From: Enterococcus faecalis_A
Lineage (GTDB): Bacteria > Bacillota > Bacilli > Lactobacillales > Enterococcaceae
NCBI GenBank assembly: GCA_051295955.1
Contig: JBPDWA010000003.1
Span: forward strand, 1-64,000
Direction of reading: 5' to 3'
Length of the DNA: 64,000 bases
Position numbers and translations under genes: made by a program. The notes below the pieces were generated by a model. It made no database searches. It was not told the origin of the DNA and saw only the letters and a program-made list of their open reading frames with translations. Shown here one piece after another: positions 8,520 to 16,504 of this stretch; the first letter of the stretch is position 1, and each line of letters starts with the position of its first letter.

Positions 8520-9268
8520 AAGAAAAGCTTGAAATACCAAGTATTCTATGCTAAAGTAAGTCTCATGCGACGAGTTGACTCAATCAGACAGCTACGGCTG
8601 TTCCGCTTTAGCGGCTAGTGATTGTCAATGGGCAAAGGCACACGACAGCTAGGGCTGTCAGTTACCGGATTGTAACGTGTCGGACAGGAACTTTTGTGGA
8701 GAAGAAATTGTCTATTTATGTAAGTAAATATTGCCATAAAAAAAAGACTACGGTCTTTTTTTTATTTGTGCTAATTGAAACCGAACTTGATCACTAGTTG
8801 CATTTATATTGAGGCAAGGTGACAGGGTTGTCTAAAAATTGCTCCTTTTAATAATCTATCAAAAGGTATGAAAGTACTAAAGTACTATTGAAGAGAGCGT
8901 TTAGAGGTGGAATTCAGCTAAAAACGCTAAATCATCCAAAATTTATTGTATTATAGCAGCTCTTCCAATTTGATAAAAACAAAGGATTACCCTTCATTTC
9001 TGCTGCTTTTCTCAGTCCTAGCTTTTGAGGTGATCATTTGTAGCAATGTAGGCTATCAGTTGGGAAAGCTTAGTAAAACTCTTCTTCTGTTGAGCGAGTT
9101 TAGTTTGGTAAGTAGGTGAATAGCGACTTTTGCTTTTACAATCAAGTATCCTTGGGTTAAGGGGAGAAGTCAAACGGAATTTCAACTTTTAATTCTTTTA
9201 AAAACAGTAAGCTTAAAGTGAAAAAACAGTGTAATCGCTACTTTTTCCTAAAAGATTATAATAAATCA
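8520..9268. other. Long intergenic region with small hairpins, no gene seen
   Basis: About 750 bp with no plausible open frame. It contains two similar small palindromes (CAGCTACGGCTG at about 8590 and CAGCTAGGGCTG at about 8648) and a terminator-like hairpin at 8738-8764. The rest is AT-rich unstructured DNA up to a second hairpin at 9269. Confidence 0.4.
8738..8764 (+). terminator. Bidirectional terminator-like hairpin
   Basis: An A-tract plus AAAGAC arm and a GTCTTT plus T-tract arm enclose a short loop (AAAAAAAGACTACGGTCTTT). The A and T tracts on either side would allow termination from both strands. It probably ends the oxidoreductase transcript. Confidence 0.6.
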
Positions 9269-9296
9269 GTTGCACTTGTATAAGTGCAACTTTTTT
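9269..9296 (+). terminator. Strong intrinsic terminator upstream of the operon promoter
   Basis: Perfect 9-bp arms GTTGCACTT (9269-9277) and AAGTGCAAC (9282-9290) with a 4-nt loop, then six T. It lies just before the promoter of the catabolic operon and about 750 bp after the last gene, so it either insulates the operon or ends an unannotated small transcript. Confidence 0.75.
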
Positions 9297-9299
9297 GTG

Positions 9300-9328
9300 T
9301 TGTTATTCCAATAAAATAACGCTATAGT
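9300..9328 (+). promoter_or_regulatory. Sigma-A promoter of the amino-sugar-acid operon
   Basis: TTGTTA (9300-9305), a 17-bp spacer and TATAGT (9323-9328) lie 37 bp before the first start codon, with the AAGGAGGG ribosome site in between. Spacing and boxes fit the housekeeping sigma factor. Confidence 0.65.
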
Positions 9329-9364
9329 TCAATTATAAGCAAGCGTAGAAAGGAGGGAAATGCG

Positions 9365-11254
9365 GTGCACTTATCGGAAAGAGAATTAAAAATTGCACTC
9401 TTGCTTTTAGAAATCGACCATAGTGTAACGATCAAAGAATTAGCTGTGACCTTTAAAGTAAGCGTTCGCACCATCAAATATAATTTGGAACCAATCAAGG
9501 AGTGGCTGCAACTGCACGGTGAAGAACTTCATTCGAGAAGAAATAAAGGCATTTGGTTGACTTTACCTGAGTCCAAACGCTTAACGTTAAAAAATGAAAT
9601 TATGGAAGTCGAACGATTTGAAACGTATCCCGATCAAACAAAACGTGTTCATCAATTGATTTTTCAATTGCTTTCATCTGAAAGCTTTTATACGGCTCAA
9701 CAATTGGCCAATCAGTTGCAAGTAAGTCGAAATACTATCGTAAAAGACTTGGATCAAGTCGAAGTCGTTTTAACGAAGTATGAATTACAGTTAGTGAGAA
9801 AAGCCCGTCAAGGCTTTGCCGTTAACGGTCCCGAAACTCACATTCGTCGTTTAATTGAATCTATCATGCAAAAAGAGATTACCGAATATGATATTTATCA
9901 AATCATGAATTATATTATTCGAACTCACGGTGAAAAGCGTATCCGCAATATGAATTTAGGTTTAAGTCCGCTGTTGAAAAACAGTTATCAAACGGCGTTA
10001 TGTGAAATGTCCAAGTTATTAGACGCCAGCAATCAAAAACAATTTAATTATGCCGAAATTGTTTCGCTAACGTTTCGAGTAGCGATTGCGGCAGCGCGTA
10101 TGCAGATTGCTCATACTGCCGGCGGTTATCGTATCATTGCCGATCAAGAAGGGCGCGTCAGCAAAAAAGAAGTACCATTTTTACTGATGAAGCAAGTATT
10201 CACTCACTATGAACTTCCACTTTTAGCGGATGAATATACCTATATTTACAGCGATGTATTTAAAGCCAATGCTGAAGAAGATGTAGTGCGACTTACTGAA
10301 CAATTGATTGAAAGCGTTTCGAAAAAGATGCAAGTCCCTTTTTACTTGGATAGCCAATTATTTGCCAATCTTTTCGCTCATTTATCTTTACGTTTAACAA
10401 AAAAGCACTTATTTGTCAATGAATATAATCCCTTTGTCGCAGATATTAAAACAAAATATCCGGCTTTATTCCAAGCAATTTATCAAGCTAGCCAATTAAA
10501 CAGTTCGGGCTCTTCTTTGTTAATTAACGATTCATTTATTGCTTATATCGCTTTGCATTTTTTAGTCGCTTTAGAGAGAAATCAGCAAGATTTGAAAGTG
10601 GTGCGCATCGTTTATATTTGCTCGACGGGTTTAGGAGTGACTAGCTTAATTAAGCAAAAGATCTTGGAGGAAGTTACTAACGTGGAAATTGCTGGTTTTG
10701 CTTCTGTGATGAATGCCGGTGAAGTTATTGAGCAAGAACAGCCGGATTTGATACTAAGCATTTTTCCGATGGATGAGACCTGCTGTCCATTTATCAAAGT
10801 CAGTCCGTTGCCGACAACTGCAGAGATAGCTTACATTCAAGAAGAAGTGAACAAGCTGTTAGCTGAGAAAAAAAGTGGAAAGTCCCCACAGTTTGTTCCC
10901 CAGCAGCGAGTTAAGACAGAGCGTGGCGTTGAAGGAGAAAGTCGCGAGTTGCTGATCAAAGCCTATGTGGTGTATGAAGAATTATTAAAAACGTTTGCGT
11001 CATTAATTGCCGAAGACTATCGGGAAGCCTTTTTATTGCACGTTTTATTGATGGTTCATCGGATAACTTTTAACAGTCAATATGAAGGAGAAGAAAACAG
11101 CTATCAAGCGCAGCAATTGTATCAGCGAAAAGTCATTATTGAGCAGATAGAACATATTTTTTCAAAAAATCATTTAACAGTCAATCAGTCAGAAATTATC
11201 GCCTTATTAAATTATATAGAAACCAAGGAGGGAAGCAATGCTTATCAACAGTGA
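9365..11254 (+). CDS. PTS-controlled transcriptional regulator with HTH, PRD and EIIB-like domains
   Basis: A 629-residue regulator of the BglG/LicR/MtlR type. The GTG start follows AAGGAGGG. Two helix-turn-helix domains lie at the N terminus (ELAVTFKVSVRTIKYNLEPI at about 20, QLANQLQVSRNTIVKDLDQV at about 115). They are followed by a PRD-type helical region (about 185-400). An EIIB-like domain carries a P-loop Cys in YICSTGLGVTS (about residue 419), and the C-terminal helical segment (about 520-620) looks like a second PRD. In this class, His and Cys phosphorylation by HPr and EII proteins sets activity, so the operon should respond to PTS flux. It is the first gene of a co-directional run to 19465, overlaps the next gene by 17 bp and most likely activates its own operon. 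The DNA-binding HTHs make it an activator rather than an RNA antiterminator. Confidence 0.85.
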   Translation: MHLSERELKIALLLLEIDHSVTIKELAVTFKVSVRTIKYNLEPIKEWLQLHGEELHSRRNKGIWLTLPESKRLTLKNEIMEVERFETYPDQTKRVHQLIFQLLSSESFYTAQQLANQLQVSRNTIVKDLDQVEVVLTKYELQLVRKARQGFAVNGPETHIRRLIESIMQKEITEYDIYQIMNYIIRTHGEKRIRNMNLGLSPLLKNSYQTALCEMSKLLDASNQKQFNYAEIVSLTFRVAIAAARMQIAHTAGGYRIIADQEGRVSKKEVPFLLMKQVFTHYELPLLADEYTYIYSDVFKANAEEDVVRLTEQLIESVSKKMQVPFYLDSQLFANLFAHLSLRLTKKHLFVNEYNPFVADIKTKYPALFQAIYQASQLNSSGSSLLINDSFIAYIALHFLVALERNQQDLKVVRIVYICSTGLGVTSLIKQKILEEVTNVEIAGFASVMNAGEVIEQEQPDLILSIFPMDETCCPFIKVSPLPTTAEIAYIQEEVNKLLAEKKSGKSPQFVPQQRVKTERGVEGESRELLIKAYVVYEELLKTFASLIAEDYREAFLLHVLLMVHRITFNSQYEGEENSYQAQQLYQRKVIIEQIEHIFSKNHLTVNQSEIIALLNYIETKEGSNAYQQ

Positions 11255-11585
11255 GGTCCAGACAATTATTGATCAAAGCTTGCATAAACAAAGCTTGGAA
11301 GCAGTGATTCAACTAGTGAATGAACTACTAAAACAGCATCAGATTGTACCAACAGAACTACAGTGGACAATTTTGATTAATCATTTAAATGAAATGGTCA
11401 ACCGCTCGGTAGCTGGTGAAACCATCCCGGAAGTTGATCCGGCTATGTTCAGTGAAATTTCTGCCATGGCATTACAAATTGCTGACGCTGTCGTAAATCA
11501 TATCGGATCTTTATCAAAGGATGAAGTGTATGTGCTGTCCATTCATTTTGAAGCAGCCAAACAAAATGTTGAATATATTGATTAA
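11238..11585 (+). CDS. Stand-alone PRD-domain protein (EF_0829-type family)
   Basis: A 115-residue, all-helical protein starting inside the 3' end of the regulator gene, with AAGGAGGGAAGC before the ATG. It consists of a single PTS-regulation-like domain (HLNEMVNRSVAGETIPEVDP, then VYVLSIHFEAAKQN) and has no DNA-binding part. From memory TIGRFAM recognises this as a distinct small PRD family always found in this gene cluster. PRDs are phosphorylated on His by PTS proteins, and His residues are present (HLNEM, NHIGS, HFEAA). A plausible job is to modulate the large regulator or report PTS state to the downstream membrane module. That is inference, as no member has a proven role that I know of. 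Confidence 0.78.
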   Translation: MLINSEVQTIIDQSLHKQSLEAVIQLVNELLKQHQIVPTELQWTILINHLNEMVNRSVAGETIPEVDPAMFSEISAMALQIADAVVNHIGSLSKDEVYVLSIHFEAAKQNVEYID

Positions 11586-11608
11586 ACTTTACTAATGGAG
11601 GGAAAAAA

Positions 11609-11965
11609 ATGATTACAGTTGTGATTGCAGATCGTTTAGGAAAAGGCCAAAACGTAGCTAAAGGAGTGGAAGCAGCAGGCGGAAAAGCGATTGTTGTTCC
11701 AGGCATGGGCGCAGATATGCGTTTAGGAGATGTCATGCAAAAGGAAGCCGCAGATATGGGAATTTCTTTTTGCGGTAGCGGAGGAGCCGGTGCTTTAACG
11801 GCAGCCACTAAATACGGCTATACGGAACGTCATGGTATGCGTTCCATTGAAGAAGGTGTCACAGCCATTAACGATGGAAAAGTTGTTTTAGGCTTTGGTT
11901 TTATGGATCAAGAAGAATTAGGTAAGAAACTAACAGAAGCGTTTATCAAAAAACATGGTGAGTAA
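11609..11965 (+). CDS. Glycine-rich SFCGS-family protein (DUF2620-like), component of an uncharacterised module
   Basis: A 118-residue soluble protein with an ATG after GGAGGGAAAAAA. Its hallmark is the glycine-rich segment SFCGSGGAGALTAATKYG at residues 53-70, with Cys55, preceded by a Rossmann-like β-α-β start (MITVVIADRLGKGQNVAKGV). Size, the lone Cys and the glycine loop recall a phosphate- or nucleotide-binding domain, or a PTS EIIB-like subunit, but the biochemical role is unknown. It is the first of four consecutive genes (with DUF4312, DUF4311 and DUF4310) that are always found together, so it is probably the cytosolic subunit of a membrane complex. It overlaps the upstream part of the next open frame, but the next real start is downstream at 11994. 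Confidence 0.85.
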   Translation: MITVVIADRLGKGQNVAKGVEAAGGKAIVVPGMGADMRLGDVMQKEAADMGISFCGSGGAGALTAATKYGYTERHGMRSIEEGVTAINDGKVVLGFGFMDQEELGKKLTEAFIKKHGE

Positions 11966-11993
11966 CGGTGAATCCATAGAGGAGGGGACGACA

Positions 11994-12347
11994 GTGAGTC
12001 TAACGAAGCAGACAGTTCAAAAAGTACTTGTTGCTGGAAAAGGAGAAAATAAAACAACGGCGTTTGCCAATGCATTAGCCGAGGTTTCAAAGAAAGTGAT
12101 GAAAGATTCTGCTGAGGTCTTATTGCGGATCGAACCGAAACAAGTGCAGTTGGTTACAGCTAAATCAACTACAGTCACTGAACGCTTTCTCTGGTTTTTC
12201 TTGCCTCGCAAAAGAACAACTTATTATGTCCAATTGGAAGTTGAAGTGGCGATTCAATCAATAGCTGTACAGGAAGTTCCCTTTCACCAAAGCATTGATG
12301 AACAAGCAAATAAACAGTTGATACCCTTTTTATCGAAAAAAATATGA
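11994..12347 (+). CDS. DUF4312-family protein, component of an uncharacterised module
   Basis: A 117-residue protein. I use the GTG at 11994 because GGAGGGG lies 6 nt upstream. The frame is open to 11955, but that region holds the ribosome site and the end of the previous gene. The sequence is mixed α/β with no membrane helix: an N-terminal KVLVAGKGENKTTAFANALA segment, then a β-rich half with a TVTERFLWFFLPRKRTTYYV stretch. Its function is unknown. It is the second member of the SFCGS-DUF4312-DUF4311-DUF4310 quartet. It overlaps the open frame of the next gene by 4 bp, but the start I favour for that gene lies 23 bp downstream of this stop. A cytosolic partner of the two membrane proteins is the simplest guess. 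Confidence 0.8.
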   Translation: MSLTKQTVQKVLVAGKGENKTTAFANALAEVSKKVMKDSAEVLLRIEPKQVQLVTAKSTTVTERFLWFFLPRKRTTYYVQLEVEVAIQSIAVQEVPFHQSIDEQANKQLIPFLSKKI

Positions 12348-12370
12348 TCTGCAAAAAGGAGGAAGAATTC

Positions 12371-13150
12371 GTGGATTTTTTGATTATTTTATTTAAATCA
12401 GTCATTATTGGCGGCTTGTTGGGCTTTGCAGCCGGTGTCGGTGCAGCTCGAATGTTTCATGCACCACAAACTCAAGGCTTAGGTGCCTTTAGAACACTAG
12501 GCGAAATGAATGCTGCTGAAGGCGATCCAGCTTCGCACTTTTCATTTGGTTTAGGCTTTTTCTTCAATGCTTGGGCTTCTGCGGTAGGAGCTGGAGCTTT
12601 TACACAAGATGTCACGCACCGAATTGTTCCTAACTGGGCAGCGGCAGCTTTATTAGTCAAAAATAAAGACCTTACCCAAACGATGCACAATCCTAAAAAA
12701 ATGGGGATAACTGGCGCAATTATCGGATTAGTTACTGTCGGTTTTTTAAACAGCACGGCAGCAGCCATTCCTGAATCACTGCAAGTGACGGCAGTCGCAG
12801 TATTGGTACCAGCTGCAACAATTTTAATCAATACAGTTATGCCGGTGCTCTTTTGGTTGGCAGCCTTGGATGCCGGTAAACGGACGGGATTTTGGGGCAC
12901 TTTGTTTGGTGGGCTTTCACAATTGGTAATGGGCAATGCCGTGCCAGGAGTAGTATTAGGAATCTTAATTGGTAAAGGTGTCGATGAATTAGGCTGGACA
13001 CGGATGACTAAAGCCATGTTGGCAACAATTATATTGCTCTTTATTTTAAGCGGTTTCTTCCGTGGCTTCGATGTACAACTAATTGAAAGTTTTAGACTAT
13101 CGGTTCCAAATTGGCTGGACAATTTGCATAAAGTTTTTTCAGTGAAATAA
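12371..13150 (+). CDS. DUF4311-family integral membrane protein
   Basis: A 259-residue membrane protein starting at GTG 12371 after AAAAGGAGG. The frame extends to an ATG at 12344, but that would include the ribosome site. About six hydrophobic segments are visible. The first is at residues 4-24 (FLIILFKSVIIGGLLGFAAG), with others near 60-75, 112-130, 137-160, 180-205 and 218-236. Gly/Ala-rich helices, a conserved-looking HFSFGLGFFFNAWASAVGAG region and paired Pro/Gly motifs (GNAVPGVVLG) resemble a transporter core more than a receptor. There is no match to ABC, MFS or known PTS permeases that I recognise. The adjacent DUF4310 gene encodes a second Gly-rich membrane protein, and the two probably form a heteromeric channel or carrier. 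A long minus-strand frame over this gene is a codon-bias shadow. Confidence 0.85.
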   Translation: MDFLIILFKSVIIGGLLGFAAGVGAARMFHAPQTQGLGAFRTLGEMNAAEGDPASHFSFGLGFFFNAWASAVGAGAFTQDVTHRIVPNWAAAALLVKNKDLTQTMHNPKKMGITGAIIGLVTVGFLNSTAAAIPESLQVTAVAVLVPAATILINTVMPVLFWLAALDAGKRTGFWGTLFGGLSQLVMGNAVPGVVLGILIGKGVDELGWTRMTKAMLATIILLFILSGFFRGFDVQLIESFRLSVPNWLDNLHKVFSVK

Positions 13151-13177
13151 GAGAATGTAAGAAGAGGAGATGAAGAC

Positions 13178-13873
13178 ATGAATAACGAAGAAAAAGCAGA
13201 ATGGCATGAAGAACAGATAGAATTAGCAGCCACAAAAAAAGCGAAAAGCTTTTGGTATGCTGATTGGAGCTTTCCTTTAATTGTAGGGATTATGTCGGCA
13301 GCGGTATTTGCAGGTACGCATATGTACGTAGTTCATGGTGTGGGAGCTTTTAATGAAGTGTCGATTGTTGCTATGTTAAAAGCCGGCTTAGATGGCGGGT
13401 CGTATGGTGCAGCTGCGGCTTTCGGTGCTAGTTTCTTATTTGCACGAATTTTGGAAGGGTCTTTGGTAGGAATTTTAGATTTGGGCGGTTCGATTTTAAC
13501 GGGTATCGGAATCGGTGTGCCGGCTATTTTCCTCAGTATGAATATTAAAGCACCTGTAGAAAACTTTGGTTTAGCGCTTTTAACAGGGGCCGTTTTAGGA
13601 TTAGCTGTCGGTGGAGTAATCGTTTTAATTCGTAAATTCACTATCAACCAGGGGAATTCAACGTTTGGTGCTGATGTGATGATGGGTGCCGGTAATGCGT
13701 CTGGTCGCTTTTTGGGACCGCTAATTATTTTAAGTGCAGCGGCTGCTTCTATTCCAATTGGAATTGGCTCTACTTTTGGGGCGCTCATTTTTTACGGTTG
13801 GAAAAAACCAATTGCTGGTGGTGCAATTCTGGGAGCGATGATTTTTGGTGCCTTTTTCCCAGTTAACTTATAA
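13178..13873 (+). CDS. DUF4310-family integral membrane protein
   Basis: A 231-residue membrane protein with an ATG after GAAGAGGAGATG. A ~30-residue charged cytoplasmic N terminus precedes about six hydrophobic segments rich in Gly and Ala (FPLIVGIMSAAVFAGTHMYV near 32, ILTGIGIGVPAIFLSM near 107, ALLTGAVLGLAVGGVIVLI near 130). A loop MMGAGNASGRFLGPL near 170 looks functionally constrained. It has no recognised transporter signature. It follows DUF4311 by 27 bp and closes the four-gene unknown module. A 140-bp gap with its own regulatory-looking sequence separates it from the EIIC gene. I infer that it partners DUF4311 in a membrane complex for a substrate handled by the downstream catabolic enzymes. 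Confidence 0.85.
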   Translation: MNNEEKAEWHEEQIELAATKKAKSFWYADWSFPLIVGIMSAAVFAGTHMYVVHGVGAFNEVSIVAMLKAGLDGGSYGAAAAFGASFLFARILEGSLVGILDLGGSILTGIGIGVPAIFLSMNIKAPVENFGLALLTGAVLGLAVGGVIVLIRKFTINQGNSTFGADVMMGAGNASGRFLGPLIILSAAAASIPIGIGSTFGALIFYGWKKPIAGGAILGAMIFGAFFPVNL

Positions 13874-13919
13874 TGAAAAATAAGTGTTTTCTTTAGTTTT
13901 TCTGCCTCCACGAAACTAA

Positions 13920-13982
13920 AATAAGCGTTTACATTATAATGTTATTATGTTATCTTTGGGTTATAATAACATATTTTGTTTT
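13920..13982 (+). promoter_or_regulatory. Possible cre site and inverted repeat upstream of the EIIC gene
   Basis: AATAAGCGTTTACA (13920-13933) matches the conserved core of the CcpA cre consensus except at the first two positions. It is followed by a perfect 10-bp inverted repeat ATGTTATTAT (13939-13948) and ATAATAACAT (13973-13982), which also contains TATAAT-like boxes. This suggests internal, carbon-catabolite-sensitive control of the distal half of the operon. It was identified by eye only. Confidence 0.35.
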
Positions 13983-14013
13983 ACCATTATTATCTAAATG
14001 GAGGAAATAGGAA

Positions 14014-15312
14014 ATGAACGGTTTTATACAATGGATGGAAGTTAAGTTAATGCCAGTTGCTAATAAGTTTGGAACACAACGTCATATGACAGCCATTCGC
14101 AAAGGGTTAATTGCTACGATGCCTTTAACAATTGTCGGATCATTTTTCACAATTTTTCAAAATATCCCAATAGAAAGTTATAGCAAATTGATTGAGCCTT
14201 ATCAAGCTATTTTGGATATTCCTTCCCGCTATACAATGGGCTTGCTAGCTCTTTATGCGACCTTTACAATTGCTTCAACATTAGCGAAAAGCTATCGCTT
14301 GGATGCTTTGACTGCTGGTATTTTAGCGGTAGTAGCCTTTTTAGTTACAGCTGCACCACCTACTCGGGTCTTTGAAGATGTTGATCAAGTGATTGCGGCC
14401 GGACGCTACATTAATTTAGCGAATCTTGGTTCTGCTTCATTGTTTGGGGCAATTGTGACAGCTCTGTTGTCAGTTGAGATTTATCGCTTTTTTATTGAAA
14501 AAAATATTATGATTAAAATGCCTGAGGGCGTACCGCCAGAAGTGTCCAATTCATTTATTGCCTTAATTCCAGGAGCCGTAGTTTTGCTTTTATTTTGGAT
14601 TATTCGTCACGTATTAGGTTTTGATTTAAACGGATTCTTAAGTACCTTGTTGATGCCTTTAAAAGGAATTTTGGCAGGAAATAGTTTATTCGGTGGTTTA
14701 TTAACCGTTTTCTTAATCTGTTTCTTCTGGGTGTTAGGAATTCACGGACCAGCGATCATGGGACCGGTGATCCGCCCGTTTTGGGATATGTCAATTGCAG
14801 AAAATTTAGAAGCGTTCACTAACGGTGCTAGCGTGCATCAGTTACCAAACATTTTCACTGAGCAGTTTTTGCAATGGTTTATCTGGATTGGGGGAGCTGG
14901 CACGACCCTTTCACTAGTCGTATTGATGATGTTTTCAAAATCTACGTATCTAAAAAGTCTCGGTCGTCTTTCGTTTTTACCGGGGATTTTTAATATAAAT
15001 GAACCAGTTATTTTCGGAACACCAATTGTTATGAACCCCATTTTAGGGCTTCCCTTTATTGTCGCACCATTAATTACCACGACTTTATCTTATTTTTTAA
15101 CCATTGCTAACGTGATTCCGATGATGGCTGCTCGGTTAGCCTTTGCTTTTCCAGCACCAATTGCTGCTTGGATGAGTACGAACTGGAGCTTTTCTGCTGC
15201 TGTTTTAGTTATTGTCAACTACTTGCTCACCATTGCCATTTATTATCCGTTCTTTAAAGTCTTTGAAAAGCAACAATTGGATAAAGAAAAGGCAGAATTA
15301 GCCGCTAAGTAA
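14014..15312 (+). CDS. PTS EIIC permease, lactose/cellobiose family
   Basis: A 432-residue membrane permease with about ten hydrophobic segments and no EIIA or EIIB domain. The family signature FNINEPVIFGTPIVMNP (about residues 327-343) and the HGPAIMGPVIRPFWD loop (about 244-258) are typical of CelB/ChbC-type EIIC proteins, which carry β-linked disaccharides such as cellobiose and chitobiose. The ATG follows GGAGGAAATAGGAA. No matching EIIA or EIIB gene is in the operon, so it must borrow phosphotransfer subunits encoded elsewhere or work differently. Its place between the unknown membrane module and a MupG-type hydrolase suggests import of a phosphorylated β-glycoside that the next gene product cleaves. 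Confidence 0.9.
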   Translation: MNGFIQWMEVKLMPVANKFGTQRHMTAIRKGLIATMPLTIVGSFFTIFQNIPIESYSKLIEPYQAILDIPSRYTMGLLALYATFTIASTLAKSYRLDALTAGILAVVAFLVTAAPPTRVFEDVDQVIAAGRYINLANLGSASLFGAIVTALLSVEIYRFFIEKNIMIKMPEGVPPEVSNSFIALIPGAVVLLLFWIIRHVLGFDLNGFLSTLLMPLKGILAGNSLFGGLLTVFLICFFWVLGIHGPAIMGPVIRPFWDMSIAENLEAFTNGASVHQLPNIFTEQFLQWFIWIGGAGTTLSLVVLMMFSKSTYLKSLGRLSFLPGIFNINEPVIFGTPIVMNPILGLPFIVAPLITTTLSYFLTIANVIPMMAARLAFAFPAPIAAWMSTNWSFSAAVLVIVNYLLTIAIYYPFFKVFEKQQLDKEKAELAAK

Positions 15313-15407
15313 GCAGTAAAATATTTAGATGGATTGATTGGCTGGAGCTTTAATCTAACTTGCAAGTTTTGGAACATAGTTAACAAGAAAGGAGCGTGAA
15401 GCAAAGG

Positions 15408-16496
15408 GTGAAAAGAGCCTTGGGTGTATCCCTTTATCCCGACCACAGTGACATCAATGCGGATAAAGCGTACTTGAAAAAAGCTAGTCAATATGGTTTT
15501 ACTCGTATTTTTATGAGTATGCTGGAAGTGACGGAAGGAAAAGAGGTGGTCCAAAAGAAGTTTCAAGAATTAATTGGTTTCGCCAAAAGCTTAGGTTTTG
15601 AAACTATTTTGGATGTGGTTCCTAGTATTTTTGCTAAGTTAGGTATTTCTTACGATGATTTAACATTTTTTCATGAATTAGGGGCTGACGGGATTCGCTT
15701 AGATGCAGGATTTGACGGGAATAAAGAAGCCATGCTGACCTTTAATCCTTTTGGACTGGCCATCGAATTGAATATGAGTAACGATGTTGCTTATTTAGAT
15801 AATATTTTATCTTATAAAGCAAATCGGCCTTTCTTATATGGTTGTCATAATTTTTATCCCCAAGCAGGTACGGCCTTGCCGTATGATTTTTTTGAAAAGT
15901 GCAGTCAACGCTTTAAAAAACAAGGACTGCGAAGTGCTGCTTTTATTTCCTCACAGGTTGGGAAAATCGGACCTTGGAATGTTAACGATGGTCTACCTAC
16001 GTTAGAAGCTCATCGCTATTTACCTGTGACGGTTCAAGCCAAACATTTATTTGCAACGGGTTTTATTGATGATGTAGTGATTGGCAATGCCTATGCATCA
16101 GAAGAAGAATTAGCAGCTTTAGGGAAGTTGAATCGATACCAAACGGAATTGGCTATCGTTTTTGAACCAGCAACTTCCTCACTAGAAAAAGCCATTGTTT
16201 TAGAAAATCAACATTTCCGTCGCGGTGATATTACTCATCAAATGATTCGTTCAACGGAGGTTCGTAAGAAATATCAAAGTTACGAAAATCCAGCCCACGA
16301 TCATCAAATGCTTTTGCAGCCGGGAGATGTGGTGATTGGTAATGATGACTTTGGCAAGTACAAAAATGAATTACAAATTGTTCTAGAAGAGCATTGTGAT
16401 GAACGAAAAAATAAAGTGGGACAAATCGTAGCTGAGGAACATTTATTATTGGACTTTATTAAACCGTGGACAAAATTTAGATTGATAGAAAAGTAG
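15408..16496 (+). CDS. MupG/DUF871-family TIM-barrel hydrolase (6-phospho-glycosidase-like)
   Basis: A 362-residue cytosolic protein. The frame is open from 15396, but that GTG almost touches the AAAGGAG site, so I use the GTG at 15408, giving the family-like start VKRALGVSLYPDHSD. An N-terminal TIM barrel (about 1-230, with YGFTRIFMSMLEVTEGKE, ELGADGIRLDAGFDG and PFLYGCHNFYPQAGTALP) is followed by a small β-rich C-terminal domain (about 245-360). The founding characterised member, MupG of S. aureus, hydrolyses MurNAc-6-phosphate-GlcNAc after PTS import. The upstream EIIC gene fits a 6-phosphodisaccharide substrate. Whether the sugar is muropeptide-derived, chitin-derived or something else cannot be told here, because no murQ or murP is adjacent. 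Confidence 0.8.
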   Translation: MKRALGVSLYPDHSDINADKAYLKKASQYGFTRIFMSMLEVTEGKEVVQKKFQELIGFAKSLGFETILDVVPSIFAKLGISYDDLTFFHELGADGIRLDAGFDGNKEAMLTFNPFGLAIELNMSNDVAYLDNILSYKANRPFLYGCHNFYPQAGTALPYDFFEKCSQRFKKQGLRSAAFISSQVGKIGPWNVNDGLPTLEAHRYLPVTVQAKHLFATGFIDDVVIGNAYASEEELAALGKLNRYQTELAIVFEPATSSLEKAIVLENQHFRRGDITHQMIRSTEVRKKYQSYENPAHDHQMLLQPGDVVIGNDDFGKYKNELQIVLEEHCDERKNKVGQIVAEEHLLLDFIKPWTKFRLIEK

Positions 16497-16504
16497 GGTG
16501 GAAA

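Noticed and set aside
12472..13788. Long minus-strand frames opposite the DUF4311 and DUF4310 genes
   Set aside because: These are shadows caused by Gly/Ala codon bias. The plus-strand genes have strong ribosome sites and membrane-protein composition.
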